DNA from: Neelides folsomi
Lineage: Eukaryota > Arthropoda > Collembola > Neelipleona > Neelidae
DNA: 64,000 nt
NCBI GenBank assembly: GCA_034687125.1
Contig: JAQGBZ010000021.1
Span: 365,802 to 429,801 of the forward strand
Direction of reading: 5' to 3'
Shown: positions 24,801 through 33,360 of the stretch, piece after piece
Position numbering within the stretch: the first letter of the stretch is position 1
Layout of the letters: each line of letters starts with the position of its first letter
Made by a program: the position numbers and the translations under genes
Notes under the pieces: generated by a model
What the model was told of the DNA's origin: nothing
Database searches by the model: none
The model's input: only the letters and a program-made list of their open reading frames with translations

Positions 24801-27800
24801 TAATGCTAAAAGAACGAAAAGTTTGACTGCGCTCTCAATGCGCCTCTCTCGAGTGAAACTTGAGATTAAATAAATTAGCCGAAATTACAACGATTGCTTA
24901 ATCTTGAAACAGAATTGCTTTGGGCGCAAGCCATGTTCGTTAAATTAACCGAACCGAGCCAGCCAACTGAGAATTTCGATAAACAAAGGGTCTTTTAAAG
25001 CCAAGTGGAAAATGGGGCAAAGATGGTGATTATATCTCTATACTTTTTAAATGGGAAATCCTTAATTGCTTTTTTCTCATTGAAAGGAGAAAGATCGGCG
25101 ATTTGCCTTCGTTCCTTATGGAGCCTTTTATTATTAGTTCCGCTCTTGAGTCAATATTTACATTAGCTCATTATTGACTCCAGGAGAGTGATTGGATTAA
25201 TTTGGAAAGTTTTAATACACTCAACTCGGGCCGGCTCAAGAAGTTCCATGTGTGTGTGTTGGAGGAATGAATGAAGAACTGGGGAGGTTTATGACTCGCC
25301 TCGGCCGACGCGTGTCGAAATGTTCTTCCTTATGAATACTTAATCGCCCCATCAATAAAGGAGGAGGAGGGCGAAGCTAATTGAATGACTTCGCCTCGAC
25401 CTGAGGAATTGACACTTTTTCCCTCCCAAGAGGGAATTCCAATTCGTTCGAACCACGCAAAGGATCCAGAATACCCAACACGACCACCGAAACTACTCTT
25501 GACACTAATGCCTTCATTACTCTGACAAACCACAACAAGAGCCGAAGAATCTCCCTATTATACTTCCAGAGCCTCTTCAGCCGCATCGAGACGACGCCGA
25601 CCCAAATTGCCCTCCGATGCCTCCAACTTCAAAACTTCGCTCAATGTCAATCCTCATTCCGTGTAAAACGAGGGCTACATTTGAATCCAACTTTACAGTT
25701 TCTTAGGCACATCCAACAACAGAAATAAAGTCTTTATAAACTTCAAAGTTTTAAACTTTCAATTGTCGATGTTCAATTCATATTACTTTATTCAAATCAC
25801 TCGCAGAAGGGGGCTTATGATGGAATTGAGCACAATGGCTTTATGATATTTCTTCGAACTTGTTGGGATCTGTTGGGAGAAAATTGTTGAGCAAATGCTA
25901 CAATTTTCTTTAGTTAATTAAAGTTATAGAAGCGGAAAAATTTAAATAGGAAAAAGAGATGGGGAGTTGATAGTAAAATGAAGGTTGAATGGGGGAAGTT
26001 CATCCTTTTGAATGATGAATGGAATCAAGTGGGATGAGAGTAAAAAAGGAATTGAAAGGCTTTTCTATATGGGACTTTATACCTCCATCCTCCCCATACA
26101 GTCGAGACATACACGGAGTCTCCTGTGGATCCTCGCCAATTGGCTAGAGTCAATCTTAACTTTACAAAAACCCCTTTTCACTCAAGCACTTCATAGAACG
26201 GCTGGGAATTTAAAAACTCGGGAAATGAATAAGGTTGAAAGGAACAAGGGCCTTATAAGAAAATAAAAAGAGAAACTTTCTTTGACAGACGGTCGTACAT
26301 TACGTTCGATCCACTTTTATTGTTTCCTACATAAATAAAGGGGAGTTTGCATAAGGCCCGGCCGCCGTGACTTATGAGGAGATGTCAGACGGGAGGACAA
26401 ATAGTCCAGATGCCGTCGAAATGGCCAAGAGTGGACCAAATCCTTCCCTCGCTACGACACATCAGTCATGGGAGTTGGGCCCATAACTTCTCACCCAACC
26501 ATCTTGCTCCACTTCATTCCTTCAACTCCTAATGGAACCACCTATATTACTATACTTATTCATCCACTCGGCCCGAAAAAACAAATGTCATCCTCCTGGC
26601 TTTTCTTCTCAAAGTAATCCGACAGATTCTCGCAAGACACACAAAAGTTTACTCCTCCGCGCGCACTTTTCCCCTCCCATACTTATGAGGGAATCAAATG
26701 GCTAATTATTCTTCATTTTTCCACTTCGAGTCCAAGTCTGGCGAATGTCTGGGCAAGACGGGAGAAACAAATCGAGCGGAATCAGGAAGGTGAGTCACGT
26801 GAATTTCTCTCTTGCCCTTCTCCCGCTCCAGCCCCATCCATCTTATTAGGCTTCTTCATTGCAAAGTGCGGGAGTGAGTGTGAGAGGAATTGAGCGGATT
26901 GTGCATAATACCCGGATTTATTATCCTGAAAGGGGAACCTCCATGCAGAGGCTCTTTAAACCTCCTAAATGGAGCCAAGAGAAATAGGTGGAATTTTATG
27001 ACGGCTAGGACAAAAAAATCCCTCTCCACTTTCTCTCCGCTCCTGGTCCATGGTGTGTCTGTGAGATACGATACGAACAAGGCCTATGCATACATAGGAG
27101 TACATACAAGGAGGATAAATACATATATTTATATAAAGAGGATATGCATACTTATTGGGCATATGCGAGGAATTCCTTCACTTTAGAAGTCAAACATTAT
27201 TCTTTGGAGTGTCGCAAGAGGAGATTAGATAGGGAGTCTCATGAGAAAGTCATCAATCCAATTATACTTACATATTCCATTAGTTGGGTGGAGGGGATAT
27301 ATAGGAAAGTTTTGGAAAGATTTGAATCTCGTTTGAGAATCCCTTCACCTTTTGCTCAATTTCCTTTCTAATCATTTTATGATCTCAGAGGACGTGTGAA
27401 CCATACGGGAACTTCTCACGAGGTCACTTATTGGAAAACTCTTATTTCAACATTTGTATGCGAGCTCGAGAGTTTGATTCGAGGAGGAGAGGAGAAAGGA
27501 ATAAATCAAGGGACTTTAATGAAATTTTAATTCAAGAACCTCCCTTCAACGAACACTTCCAATTTTATACAGGACATCGTTAACACGTCTCCTCCGTCCA
27601 AACACACATCCTCACTCCTCCCCAGCATGGAAATTAGGAGTATTAGAATTCCAGTAATTCCCTCCTCCTTCTCTCACATTTATTCGCATTATAACTTCTA
27701 ATTACTTTCTCAACTTTCAAATTAAACTCTTCGCCTCAATGGAGGAGATGCCGTTCAACTCAAAAAATTTACTTTACTCCCCTGTGAGCTTTAAAAATCA

Positions 27801-30800
27801 TTAAATGTACTCAAGAAAAAATCTTGATCTGCTGTAATGAAAAAACACGAATTCTTGTTTCAAATCCAAATGGACTTCTTATGTCCTTCTAAAATAAAAT
27901 GAATTCCGGCCTATTTTCTAATTTTTAAAAATTTTATTTTTTATCCACTTGTGCTAAATAACATTTAAACGGTTATATAATATAATATAGTAACGTTATC
28001 ATATCCCGTACTTAATACACTCTGTAAGACATTAATGCATATCATGAAAATATCTGTTTTATAAGTAATACGCTATGTATACATATTTTTTTATTGAGAA
28101 AGTCTTTCATTCAATATTGAAGGACGATTGTTAAAATTTGATATTTTTAGGCATTCTATTTTTGTACGTGTCATTGAAACACACCTTAAATCAATCCTTC
28201 AAACATGGAGCGGACGTCATTTTGAATTAGATTTTGAGGGAATGAAATGAGTTTAGGGAAAGAGAATGCGTTCGGAATAATATGGAGTCTATAACTGTCT
28301 GGGATCTATTTGGAAGGTTGAGTATATGAATAATTCTCCTCCGACACTCTCAATTCATATTTGAAGCGAGAGAGTGATGGGCGGATTGGGTGAATGGATG
28401 CATGTGTGTGTGGGCCTCTGAATTCTTCATAATGGAGAAAATGTATAAATGTGGCTCATCTGCTCCAAACCCCCCTCGACGAATCCATAATTCCCTTCTA
28501 CACTGATTAAAAGTCTTCAGAGCGGATCCTCAAGGAAATCGGGAGAGATAAGGAAGATTCTCATTAATTCCTCCCGTCTCCGTTTGGAGGAATGAGGCAT
28601 TTAAAAATATTCCTCCACCCCATAAACTCCTCGCGAAACACGTAAGAGAAAAAAGTGGAGAATACCCGGGAAAGGGGTTTTTTCCCTTAATGACACAACG
28701 CCGGATCTCTCTTACAATAATGAGGAGAGGAGAAGGAACGTATTTAAAAGTTTGATAATTCCGACTTTTAATTAGTAAGGAATTTCCTTCTTTCTCCGAC
28801 GAGGATTCCTTGCAGGTAATAAATAAAAATTAAAAGTGGAAGAATTACGCCAACAAATGGGAAATGATAACGAAGAAGGAATCTCACGGCCAATTCGTCT
28901 CTTACGAATTCCACTTCTTCTCAATTGATGGAATAAACAATGAGATGCGGCGGGCGGCGGAAAATTCCCCTCATCTCTCTTCCATCCAGAACGTAAGATA
29001 GAAGGAATCCTTGGTGCACGTATTTATCCCATTTCCCATTTGATCCGCCAACACAATGAAACATTTCAGAGGCCTCGGAACAGACGACTTGTATGGACTG
29101 GGGATGCCATGGCTTATTTACATACAGATGGAACTCGGAGATTGTGAAGGAGGAATTCGAAAAGATGGCCATTCCAGGATTCCTCCTTCGTGTGATTGAT
29201 GGAGGATGAGGAGCCGATATTTGGAGATATTTATTCAACCGACATTTAACCATAAATTACCCAAATTAATTTTGGACGCTACAATGAGACACGGGATGGG
29301 TTTAAAATCGGGCCGTTGCTCCAGAATTACTCCACCGAATATCCCTACCAAATTACCCGTTCCCTTCTATATAGAGTTTTGATTCAAGGAATCCGGGCCG
29401 TTGCTCATAAATCCTCTTCACCCACTCTTAAAGTTTGAGGAGAAGTTTGAAGAAAGCTCATAAATCCTCGGGTTGAAAAGGAAGCTGGAGGAAACAAAAA
29501 ATGGCGGTGAAACTCAAACGTTTCTCATCCCGCGTTTCTTCCTTGGAGGATGTAACTGGCGGCTGCCTACTGGCCAACCACCATTACAAATAACACGGTG
29601 CTCCCATTACCCGACTACATATAATACAACCCGGGTCTCGAATGAGTCGTACGTGGAAGTATGTAGATGGGGAAAGTTGGGCCGTATACCACGGCCAGTT
29701 CTTCCTGTGTTGTTCTGGGACCGCCGAGATCTCCCCTTGGAAAGTCTACGAATGTGAAATGCTGTTGGTGTAATGGAGAAGAAAGAGTCTGCACTTTACA
29801 GCTCCTCCTAAATCAATGGTGGGAAAGTCCTTTTGAAGTAATGGCTCTCATTACTTTGCCTCCCAGTAATTCCTCGAGGGGATATTTCCATTCGAGAGGG
29901 CCGGAGATCCACACGGGGCAAAGAGCACATTCAACCCCGGCAGAGCCCAAGTTGGAGAGTAGTAAACATTTAATTCTTCCCGACCGCATTTACCCTTCAG
30001 ACTCCAATTGACTCCCAACATCCGCCGATGGCTAATTACTCCTAATTATCTCCTATTCCCATTATTTAATCTTTCTCCACTTTATCACTCATTATTTACT
30101 CATGGCATTTAATAATTCCCCACATTTCCCTTTTATCTTCATAATTAATCGGAAGATCCCGAGTGTGATAGATGCCCCCACCACCCGGCCCAAATATCCC
30201 ACATGCACTTCCCAGATGAACAAAGTCATTTCCTTCAATATTCATGTCGCAAATGTTCAATTTGGACCCGGGATGACTTTTATGGAAAGTAAATGCGGAT
30301 TCTTAGTCAAAGTAGGCCAGAGAGGAGATATTGAAGAAATGGTGCAAGGTGCTTGGGAGCACACTTTGCAAACGGCGATAATGTCCGAGGAGCAAGGGAA
30401 AGTATGGTAATCGGGCCGTGGTATATGAAAAGGAAGGGTTGATTAATTGTAAGCGGAAGATTGTTTTATTCTCCCTCCCCCGGGTTTTCTCATCATTTAT
30501 TCAGGGAGTATTTGTTGTCTGAATTATGGTTAGATTAATGTGGGAGGGAGTGACTCCTTTTTCCCCGCTCTAATTACTTTCACCGGCTTCCCGGCCATCG
30601 GCCACTGCGGCCCTTGTTCTCCGCAATTTATGAGACGTCTGCCCTCCGGCCCATATCGATATTCCTGCACACAGACTCCTTACCTCACCATCGACTTGTT
30701 ATTTATATGCCCAGCCCAAACCTACAACTCTAATAAACTTAACTATAAGCTCCAAGATCCGCACAATCATTTTTATAAACAGCTTTGAACTCGTGGGGTA

Positions 30801-33074
30801 AATAAAACAAATTAATTCCATCATAAATTTAAACCCTGCGCAGTGGTGGTGAAAAAATGCGACCACTATCAAGTTTATTTGTCACGCAAATCACGCCGAG
30901 CTTTCTCAAGGACATTCGCTTTCTCCCAATTCAAAGAATCTTGTTTAAAAATATTATTTAAATAAATTACCATTGATTTAAACCTCATCCCAAGCTTTCA
31001 TGATCTCTTGAGCATCAATTGCTTTTCAAGCATATTAAGATCCTTGTTTATTTAAAAAATGTAAATCTTCAACATTTTCCCTCAACTCCTTGGTTCGTTT
31101 TCCTTCATTTTCTCATTCTCATTGAAAAATCGTAGCTTAAATCCGAACTGATTTCGGTTAAAAAGGATTTCTATATATTTGGGCTTGTTTTGCTTTCAAT
31201 TTTTTTAAATGTTTAAATTAAAGATGATTAAATGAGTATGAATGAATTTTAGTAATTAATTATCATTAATCATATTTTATAAATTACTTCTTACAATTTA
31301 ATTTTAAATAATAATCTATTCCTTGAATTTAATTTAATAATTTATTAATAATTTTTTTCTTTAAAAAATAAATTTTAATAATATTTTTCTTGTATAAGTG
31401 ATAAAATTTCTTTGTTTATAAATTTTTTTTATAAATTGATAAAATTATTATCAATATGTAAAATTCGATGCGAAAGATGCATTCGTTCAAGGGTTCAATT
31501 ACTGGGAAAAAACTAAATTGAGCTCGAATAAAAAATGTTCTAAACAGGTGAAATTCAACCAGGATTTATTTATCCTGGAATGAGTTTTCCTTAAAACGAT
31601 TCAGGTAGAGTCTGAATTTGGATATTTGGGAATGATTGAAGCGTCTGTGAGAGCGAGGCAGGTGGGAGTCGTAAGAAGCTGTTTAAGTAGCTCACATAAT
31701 TTACTTTCTGTTTTTGGAACAGAGGAATGGCGTCGTCCCAGAGGAGTTGGGCTAAAAAGACTCGATATTCCTCACCATCACTCTCCCGCCCATCCACCGC
31801 ACCGCCATGGGAAAGCTCATCTTGACCGAGAATGGAGGTGAGATCCGTTATTCAGATATCCGACCCTCATGTGCTCAAGAAGAGAACCTTGGTCTCTTGG
31901 GGCGATAGGCCGTAATTCCCCACGATCGAAGTGGAAGAGGTTTGGAATCCCAAATTGGGTGAGTTATGGTTCCTCTAATTAAACGGAGATGTTCGGGAGT
32001 GAAATGATAAGGAGATCTGGATCAATAGAATCCCATTGTTTATCCTCAGGCCCTCGCGGCATTATTTGGCCCACTTTCCGCGTTGAGGACGGTTGGGCAG
32101 AGATAATATATATTTATAGAAGAAAACCCTCTTGATATAATTACTTCAATATTTCTCTTTTTTATGGCTCACAGCAGCCGAGTTTCAACTCCAGCCACAC
32201 GACCAAACTTTTTACCTACTCCCTATAAAATTTCATAGAGGAATCGTTAAAGCCGCTCGAGCTCCAGAGACCCTTCTTCCTCTCAAATGACAATTTTTGA
32301 GTGAAATTTCATTTCCTTGAGTGTCCAACGGAAATTTGAACCGCGGTGGTGATTCCTCCGCAGCATTTTTATTCAATTCCAGAAGGGTCAGGAGACACGG
32401 GGAGAATATTTTTATTGTGTTCCAATTGATATTAAAATAAAACTAATATTTTAAAGATCCTCTTTGGACCAATTATGAAGAGAGTTTCCCTTTAACCCCT
32501 TCCGGCCCCCATTCCCTGCTTTATTTCCATTTGAATGAGATAAGAAGGAAGGTTTTCCCTCAAATTGAAATTACATTATTCAAATTCATCTGTTTCTCCT
32601 TTTACGTATGCCGACTTGGACCGATTTTTGAGCGGAGGTGTTTAAGGACCCCGATTCGATTTCCTTCATTTTCCGCTGGTGATTTGAGTCATTCCGGTAA
32701 GGAATGAGATTTCCTATGGCTTGGAGCAGTAAGTGACAGAGACGCGAATCTCCGCATTCAACCTCCAATTACCCTCCCAAGCCACGTACTGTGAGGGAGC
32801 AGAGAGAGTAGATTTACACTTCACATCTTTCCCTGTGGCGGAAGGCGATAAGGAGGCGAGAGAGCCGATCATTTACAATTACCTTTCCAAATCTTACGGT
32901 GTCGGATTCCATTTGAGGAACAGTTGGTTCTTCTCAACGAAATATATCGAGAAGGAGCGGATGCGTTTGGTAATAGAAAAATAGAAAAAAGGGCTTAATG
33001 GAAAACTTTCACTCACCTTTTGGAAGACATAAAAAATAGGCCAAAAGATTGAGGAGGGCGAGGGGGGTGACCAT
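725..33074 (-). CDS. nAChRalpha6: nicotinic acetylcholine receptor alpha subunit, alpha6/alpha7-like (5' part, through TM2)
   Basis: This is a subunit of a pentameric cation channel opened by acetylcholine at neuronal plasma membranes. Coding segments in transcription order are 33074-33017, 11097-10958, 7120-7076 or 6364-6320, 4216-4107, 4001-3821, 3262-3187, 2735-2541 or 2289-2095, and 811-725. They join in consistent phase (1, 0, 0, 2, 0, 1, 1, 1) with GT-AG borders, giving 297 codons plus one base. Visible marks are a signal peptide, the [12 protein letters not shown]-terminal helix region, loop D Trp, loop A WKPD, a Cys-loop with 13 residues between cysteines, loop B SWTYDG, loop C YYxCC (the vicinal cysteines make it alpha-type), TM1, and a TM2 with Glu at -1' and Leu at 9'. 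TM3, cytoplasmic loop and TM4 lie left of base 1. Duplicated exons 3 and 8 are the known hallmark of insect alpha6; an alpha7 paralogue remains possible. Confidence 0.96.
812..2094 (-). other. intron between exon 8b and exon 9
   Basis: This 1,283-nt intron has AT-rich ends and a GC-richer middle (about 1300-1560) with frames open on both strands. Those frames show no receptor homology or supported splice sites. I searched for a third exon 8 copy (YYxCC...PYVD) and did not find one. Confidence 0.8.
2095..2289 (-). CDS. nAChRalpha6: nAChR alternative exon 8, second copy (8b): divergent loop C, TM1, start of TM2
   Basis: This copy has the same length (195 nt) and phase as 8a. It encodes [20 protein letters not shown], then [15 protein letters not shown], then [20 protein letters not shown] and HECGEKLTL. 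Of 64 complete codons, 41 give the same residue as 8a. It keeps loop C cysteines and the GEK charge ring but replaces the TM1 Pro-Cys with Pro-Gly, puts Cys in the TM1-TM2 linker (HECGEK) and changes pore 2' from Ser to Thr. G or C occupies 42 of 64 third codon positions, against 24 in 8a. The acceptor is purine-rich and weak (GACGAGGTGTGATTAG|AG); the donor is CTTG|GTAGGG. It is an open, maintained exon rather than a relic. Confidence 0.95.
2290..2540 (-). other. intron between exon 8a and exon 8b
   Basis: This 251-nt intron separates the two exon 8 copies. It is long enough to be spliced normally, so crowding of splice sites cannot by itself make the copies exclusive. It ends in a purine-rich, weak acceptor. 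Confidence 0.85.
2541..2735 (-). CDS. nAChRalpha6: nAChR alternative exon 8, first copy (8a): loop C, TM1, start of TM2
   Basis: This 195-nt exon, phase 1-1, has a good acceptor (CATTTTTTGTAG|GGG) and donor (TTAG|GTAAAC). It encodes [20 protein letters not shown], then the TM1 segment with [20 protein letters not shown], and then [17 protein letters not shown]. The YYGCC pair is loop C of the alpha agonist site. The conserved Pro-Cys of TM1, the -1' Glu ring (GEK) and pore 2' Ser are present. This is the canonical-looking copy, very close to insect alpha6/alpha7. Of 64 third codon positions, 24 are G or C. It lies 251 nt before the second copy. Confidence 0.96.
2736..3186 (-). other. intron between exon 7 and exon 8a
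   Basis: This 451-nt intron opens with the unusual donor GTCTGT and ends in a good pyrimidine tract, TTTTTTGTAG. I see no other element in it. Confidence 0.85.
3187..3262 (-). CDS. nAChRalpha6: nAChR exon 7: beta strands before loop C
   Basis: This 76-nt exon follows the acceptor GTTTTGTTTAG and encodes [20 protein letters not shown] then EWQLK plus one base. It supplies the extracellular strands between loop B and loop C. LDLQLQ and GGDIS are typical of arthropod alpha6/alpha7. The donor AAAG|GTCTGT is well off consensus (GTRAGT), but it is the only one that keeps the frame into either exon 8 copy. The exon is not a multiple of three, so skipping it would shift the frame. It forks into Gly (GG+G) with exon 8a or Glu (G+AG) with exon 8b. 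Confidence 0.95.
3263..3820 (-). other. intron between exon 5/6 and exon 7
   Basis: This 558-nt intron is one of the most AT-rich parts of the window (about 3480-3790), with short TATA- and ATAAAT-like repeats and no coding signal. Confidence 0.85.
3821..4001 (-). CDS. nAChRalpha6: nAChR fused exon 5/6: Cys-loop and loop B
   Basis: This 181-nt exon begins with the T that completes Ser and encodes 60 residues, from [20 protein letters not shown] to [10 protein letters not shown]. It contains the signature Cys-loop ([17 protein letters not shown], 13 residues between the cysteines), which couples agonist binding to gating. It also holds loop B (SWTYDG, with the aromatic Trp of the binding box) and an N-glycosylation site, NGS. 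The acceptor TGTTTGTGCAG and donor CAG|GTATAC are acceptable. The intron to exon 4 is only 105 nt. Human CHRNA7 has an intron after the PPG segment; none is present here. Confidence 0.97.
4107..4216 (-). CDS. nAChRalpha6: nAChR exon 4: extracellular beta strands and loop A
   Basis: This 110-nt exon enters in phase 0 and leaves with two bases of a Ser codon (AACAG|GTGAGG). It encodes [19 protein letters not shown] followed by [18 protein letters not shown]. The WKPD motif and the following Tyr form agonist loop A of the principal face. NVT is a possible N-glycosylation site. The length equals the matching human CHRNA7 exon, from memory. The acceptor (TTTTGGAAAATGATCCAG|GAA) is purine-rich and poor, and a very GC-rich block lies just upstream of it in the intron. 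Confidence 0.97.
4217..6319 (-). other. intron between exon 3b and exon 4
   Basis: This 2,103-nt intron contains the GC-rich block at about 4255-4400 near its 3' end. A long minus-strand frame at 5871-6251 is open by chance and has no recognisable protein. No other gene is supported. Confidence 0.85.
4255..4400. other. GC-rich intronic block next to exon 4
   Basis: A compact, strongly GC- and CpG-rich segment (for example CCCGACCCGGCGGCCCGC and GGGGCGCCGCGGG) lies 40-180 nt upstream of exon 4 in the 3b-to-4 intron. The surroundings are AT-rich. Frames on both strands are open across it, but none resembles a receptor segment and no splice-site pair is convincing. It could be a splicing element, a structured RNA region or an internal promoter. 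Confidence 0.4.
6320..6364 (-). CDS. nAChRalpha6: nAChR alternative exon 3, second copy (3b)
   Basis: This 45-nt, phase 0-0 exon encodes [15 protein letters not shown] and replaces the copy at 7076-7120. The loop D Trp is kept. The residue at alpha7 position 57 is Lys here and Asn in the first copy. The donor is strong (ATG|GTGAGT), but the acceptor is weak: AAATCAAAATGTAAAG|GAC has almost no pyrimidine tract, so inclusion probably needs help from regulators. Including both copies would add 15 residues, and skipping both would remove 15; neither changes the frame. Confidence 0.95.
6365..7075 (-). other. intron between exon 3a and exon 3b
   Basis: This 711-nt intron separates the two 45-nt exons. 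Purine-rich plus-strand sequence (about 6825-7045, seen as pyrimidine-rich in the transcript) is notable, including a dense stretch at 6830-6890. Pyrimidine-rich RNA like this could bind PTB-type splicing repressors; that is inference. Confidence 0.75.
7076..7120 (-). CDS. nAChRalpha6: nAChR alternative exon 3, first copy (3a)
   Basis: This 45-nt, phase 0-0 exon encodes [15 protein letters not shown]. The acceptor (TTTGATTGTAG|GAT) has a fair pyrimidine tract and the donor is strong (TTG|GTAAGT). It holds loop D of the complementary agonist-binding face. Its Trp aligns with Trp55 of mature alpha7, and the residue two places later, at alpha7 position 57, is Asn. It is the first of two tandem copies; the other lies 711 nt downstream at 6320-6364, and 10 of 15 residues are identical. 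Insect alpha6 genes are known to use exon 3 copies alternatively. That use here is inferred from the duplication and matching phase. Confidence 0.94.
7121..10957 (-). other. intron 2, between exon 2 and exon 3a
   Basis: This 3,837-nt intron precedes the exon 3 cluster. It has one clear structural feature, the 11-bp inverted repeat at 8936-8968, and several copies of the AATTCCTCC nonamer. Open frames (for example 9802-10098 plus) are short and unrecognised. I looked for additional exon 3 copies and did not find any. Confidence 0.8.
8936..8968. repeat. perfect 11-bp inverted repeat (hairpin) in intron 2
   Basis: CTCGGAGACCC (8936-8946) and its exact reverse complement GGGTCTCCGAG (8958-8968) flank an 11-nt loop. 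Outside the stem, CTCTCTCA on the left and TGAGAGAA on the right could extend pairing across an internal loop with one mismatch. As RNA it would be a stable stem-loop about 1.8 kb upstream of exon 3a. Confidence 0.8.
10958..11097 (-). CDS. nAChRalpha6: nAChR exon 2: N-terminal helix and first beta strand
   Basis: The acceptor reads TATTTTCCAG|GG and the donor GTG|GTAAGG. The 140-nt exon encodes a partial Gly plus 46 residues: [20 protein letters not shown], then [11 protein letters not shown], then [15 protein letters not shown]. This is the N-terminal alpha helix and first beta strand of the extracellular domain. ANES carries a likely N-glycosylation site. LERPVAN and QIIDV are near-invariant in alpha7-like subunits. 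From memory, exon 2 of human CHRNA7 has the same length. The exon is isolated: intron 1 is 21.9 kb and intron 2 is 3.8 kb. Confidence 0.97.
12253..12276. repeat. short tandem duplication, 12-bp unit x2
   Basis: TTTGCAAAAAGG occurs twice head to tail inside intron 1. It is a minor local duplication with no evident function. Confidence 0.7.
31807..31837 (+). CDS. possible start exon of unknown nested gene
   Basis: A near-ideal start context (ACCGCCATGG) opens ATG GGA AAG CTC ATC, encoding [10 protein letters not shown] plus one base, then a good donor (GGAG|GTGAGA). It would be antisense inside intron 1 of the receptor gene. No partner exon was found and the peptide matches no family I know. 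A 31-nt frame with a donor can easily occur by chance, so this is only a candidate. Confidence 0.12.
33017..33074 (-). CDS. nAChRalpha6: nAChR exon 1: start codon and signal peptide
   Basis: The exon starts at ATG 33074-33072 and encodes [19 protein letters not shown], a short hydrophobic signal peptide that would send the subunit to the secretory pathway. It ends after one base of codon 20 at a strong donor (AAAG|GTGAGT). That single G joins GG at the start of exon 2 to make Gly, so the protein continues [10 protein letters not shown]. An in-frame TGA at 33140-33138 lies 63 nt upstream with no ATG in between, which supports this start. The next exon is 21.9 kb away. Linking the two rests on matching phase, a fitting signal peptide and the expected position; no transcript was available to confirm it. 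Confidence 0.87.
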
Positions 33075-33132
33075 TGCACTGTTAAAGTGTTGTCTCCTGT
33101 GGGGGGGTTCCCTCGTGGCCGGGGGAGTTTTC

Positions 33133-33141
33133 TCAGCTCAT
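33133..33141 (-). promoter_or_regulatory. minimal upstream ORF (Met-Ser-stop)
   Basis: ATGAGCTGA forms a two-codon ORF whose ATG overlaps the stop of the 31-codon upstream ORF in an ATGA arrangement. It ends 58 nt before the receptor ATG. Minimal start-stop elements like this can stall or recycle ribosomes; function here is inference. Confidence 0.3.
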
Positions 33142-33233
33142 CGTGGTTCGGGTCGCCCCAGGTTCGTCCTCAGCGGAAGTCTTCGGTTCCGTGCGGAGGG
33201 TCCTGGGCTGGGACGCGGAGTGACTGCCCGCAT
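33138..33233 (-). promoter_or_regulatory. upstream ORF of 31 codons in nAChR leader
   Basis: ATG at 33233-33231 opens a 31-codon frame ending in TGA at 33140-33138. It is in frame with the receptor start but stops 63 nt before it. If it lies inside the transcript it should lower translation of the receptor. The peptide is basic and Pro/Arg-rich with no recognised domain. Confidence 0.35.
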
Positions 33234-33360
33234 TCTCTGCCCCTGCACAGTCTTCCGCGCCCTGAAGGAGTCGGCGGAATCGATTACTTCACCCGCCCAA
33301 TCCCCGCTCTCCTCCTCCTCCTCCCGACCCCCCAAACTCAGACTCTCTAATCCCAATTAA

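Larger units (their letters stand above)
11098..33016 (-). other. large first intron of nAChR gene (21.9 kb)
   Basis: This intron links the signal-peptide exon to exon 2. It holds no gene I can support. Visible items are AT-rich blocks (about 12780-12910, 23140-23310, 27880-28170, 31200-31450), small hairpins at 24052-24071 (7-bp stem) and 31559-31578 (7-bp stem), many AATTCCTCC nonamers, and chance frames up to 194 codons (15328-15912 minus) whose translations are low-complexity or unrecognised. A weak plus-strand start-exon candidate lies at 31807-31837. Confidence 0.7.
33075..33360 (-). promoter_or_regulatory. nAChR leader / probable promoter region
   Basis: This GC- and CpG-rich block sits immediately upstream of the signal-peptide ATG, within AT-rich surroundings. 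On the minus strand it contains a GGGCGG box (33293-33298) overlapping an inverted CCAAT (33297-33301) and a run of GGA repeats (about 33307-33325). I see no TATA box. It also contains two upstream ORFs. The transcription start cannot be placed from sequence, so where promoter ends and 5' UTR begins is unknown. Confidence 0.45.
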
